Source of the DNA: Aporhodopirellula sallentina SM41
GTDB taxonomy: Bacteria; Planctomycetota; Planctomycetia; Pirellulales; Pirellulaceae
DNA: 64,000 nucleotides
Reading direction: 5' to 3'
NCBI RefSeq assembly: GCF_000346505.1
Contig: NZ_ANOH01000095.1
Location: 62,001-126,000 of the forward strand
The first letter of the stretch is position 1; the number at the start of each line of letters is the position of its first letter. Of the stretch, positions 63,816-64,000 are shown in pieces. Under the pieces are notes generated by a model that saw nothing but the letters and a program-made list of their open reading frames with translations, was not told the origin of the DNA and did not search any database. The translations under genes were made by a program, and so were the position numbers.

Positions 63816-63961
63816 CCGCACGCGTGTGCCGTGCTGTTCTCTACACGCGTTTTCCGCAATCGATGGCGCCAGACTTCGCTGCCCTGAATTCCGACATATT
63901 CAGCAACATGAAACGTGCAGGCCAAGTTTCCAGATACTCTCGTCTTCCGGGTCGCCCGTAG

Positions 63962-63980
63962 TGGATCTTGTGAAAGATCC
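63962..63980 (+). terminator. Hairpin near the window end, possible terminator or repeat
   Basis: GGATCTT and AAGATCC form a 7-bp stem; no T-run follows. It is preceded by CCCGTAGT, so it may be the start of a GTAGC-type palindromic repeat cut by the window edge. It lies about 145 bp after the rsmF stop. Confidence 0.4.
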
Positions 63981-64000
63981 TGCTGCATGAGGAGCTTTCA

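Overview
The window looks like a chromosomal segment of a planctomycete, most likely a Rhodopirellula-like member of the Pirellulaceae. This is inferred from gene content, not from a database search. The markers are a DUF1559 pseudopilin-like protein, a TIGR03009-type secreted protein, Tat-exported Gfo/Idh/MocA and ThuA proteins, a sialate O-acetylesterase, an ECF sigma factor overlapping a membrane-anchored Ser/Thr kinase, two secreted beta-propellers with a WPQWRGP motif, and lipid A genes (lpxD, lpxI) beside flagellar genes. The DNA is GC-rich, genes sit on both strands in short runs, Shine-Dalgarno sites are irregular, and intergenic spaces are full of palindromic repeats.

Layout. 1-8.3 kb: sialate esterase (cut by the left edge), mtnA, a Tat-exported oxidoreductase and a divergent phosphoglucose-isomerase homologue on the minus strand, then a plus-strand ExbB/ExbD-like membrane trio. 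8.7-11.1 kb: a ThuA protein and an IS200/RAYT-like gene bracketed by REP-like palindromes. 11.2-18.3 kb: two translationally coupled membrane proteins, aconitase, and a divergent semialdehyde dehydrogenase. 18.4-30.5 kb: secreted proteins of unknown function, the kinase/ECF pair, a large DUF11 protein, the TIGR03009 protein, a metal-binding lipoprotein and a BON-domain protein. 30.7-38.1 kb: a large secreted protein, a DksA-type zinc finger protein, apt, rsgA and ftsH. 38.2-46.7 kb: two PQQ-type propellers flanking an overlapping sufU-sufS-xseA-DMT run, then hisB. 47.2-49.1 kb: the DUF1559 protein with a clear terminator, and a small Gln/Pro-rich protein. 49.7-56.8 kb: a flagellar operon fliG-fliH-fliI-fliJ-motE-like-fliK. 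57.1-63.8 kb: lpxD, lpxI, ispE, spoVG (with an inserted zinc ribbon), a small membrane protein and an RsmF-type rRNA methyltransferase.

How the genes work together. sufU and sufS form the scaffold and sulfur donor of Fe-S assembly, and aconitase is a likely client. lpxD and lpxI belong to lipid A synthesis, consistent with an outer membrane. The ispE-spoVG neighbourhood is also known from Bacillus. FliH, FliI and FliJ are the export ATPase complex, FliG the rotor switch, FliK the hook-length ruler; no fliF is present here.

The most unusual content is intergenic. Two 321-bp elements of equal length (1195-1515 and 29395-29715) have 9-bp terminal inverted repeats and carry an otherwise matching 93-bp core in opposite orientations between 15-bp inverted arms. 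A second family (13740, 20150, 23416) has conserved ends but changes its stem sequences while keeping perfect or near-perfect hairpins. A third is the BIME-like REP array flanking the RAYT-like gene. Most of these elements lie just downstream of a stop codon.
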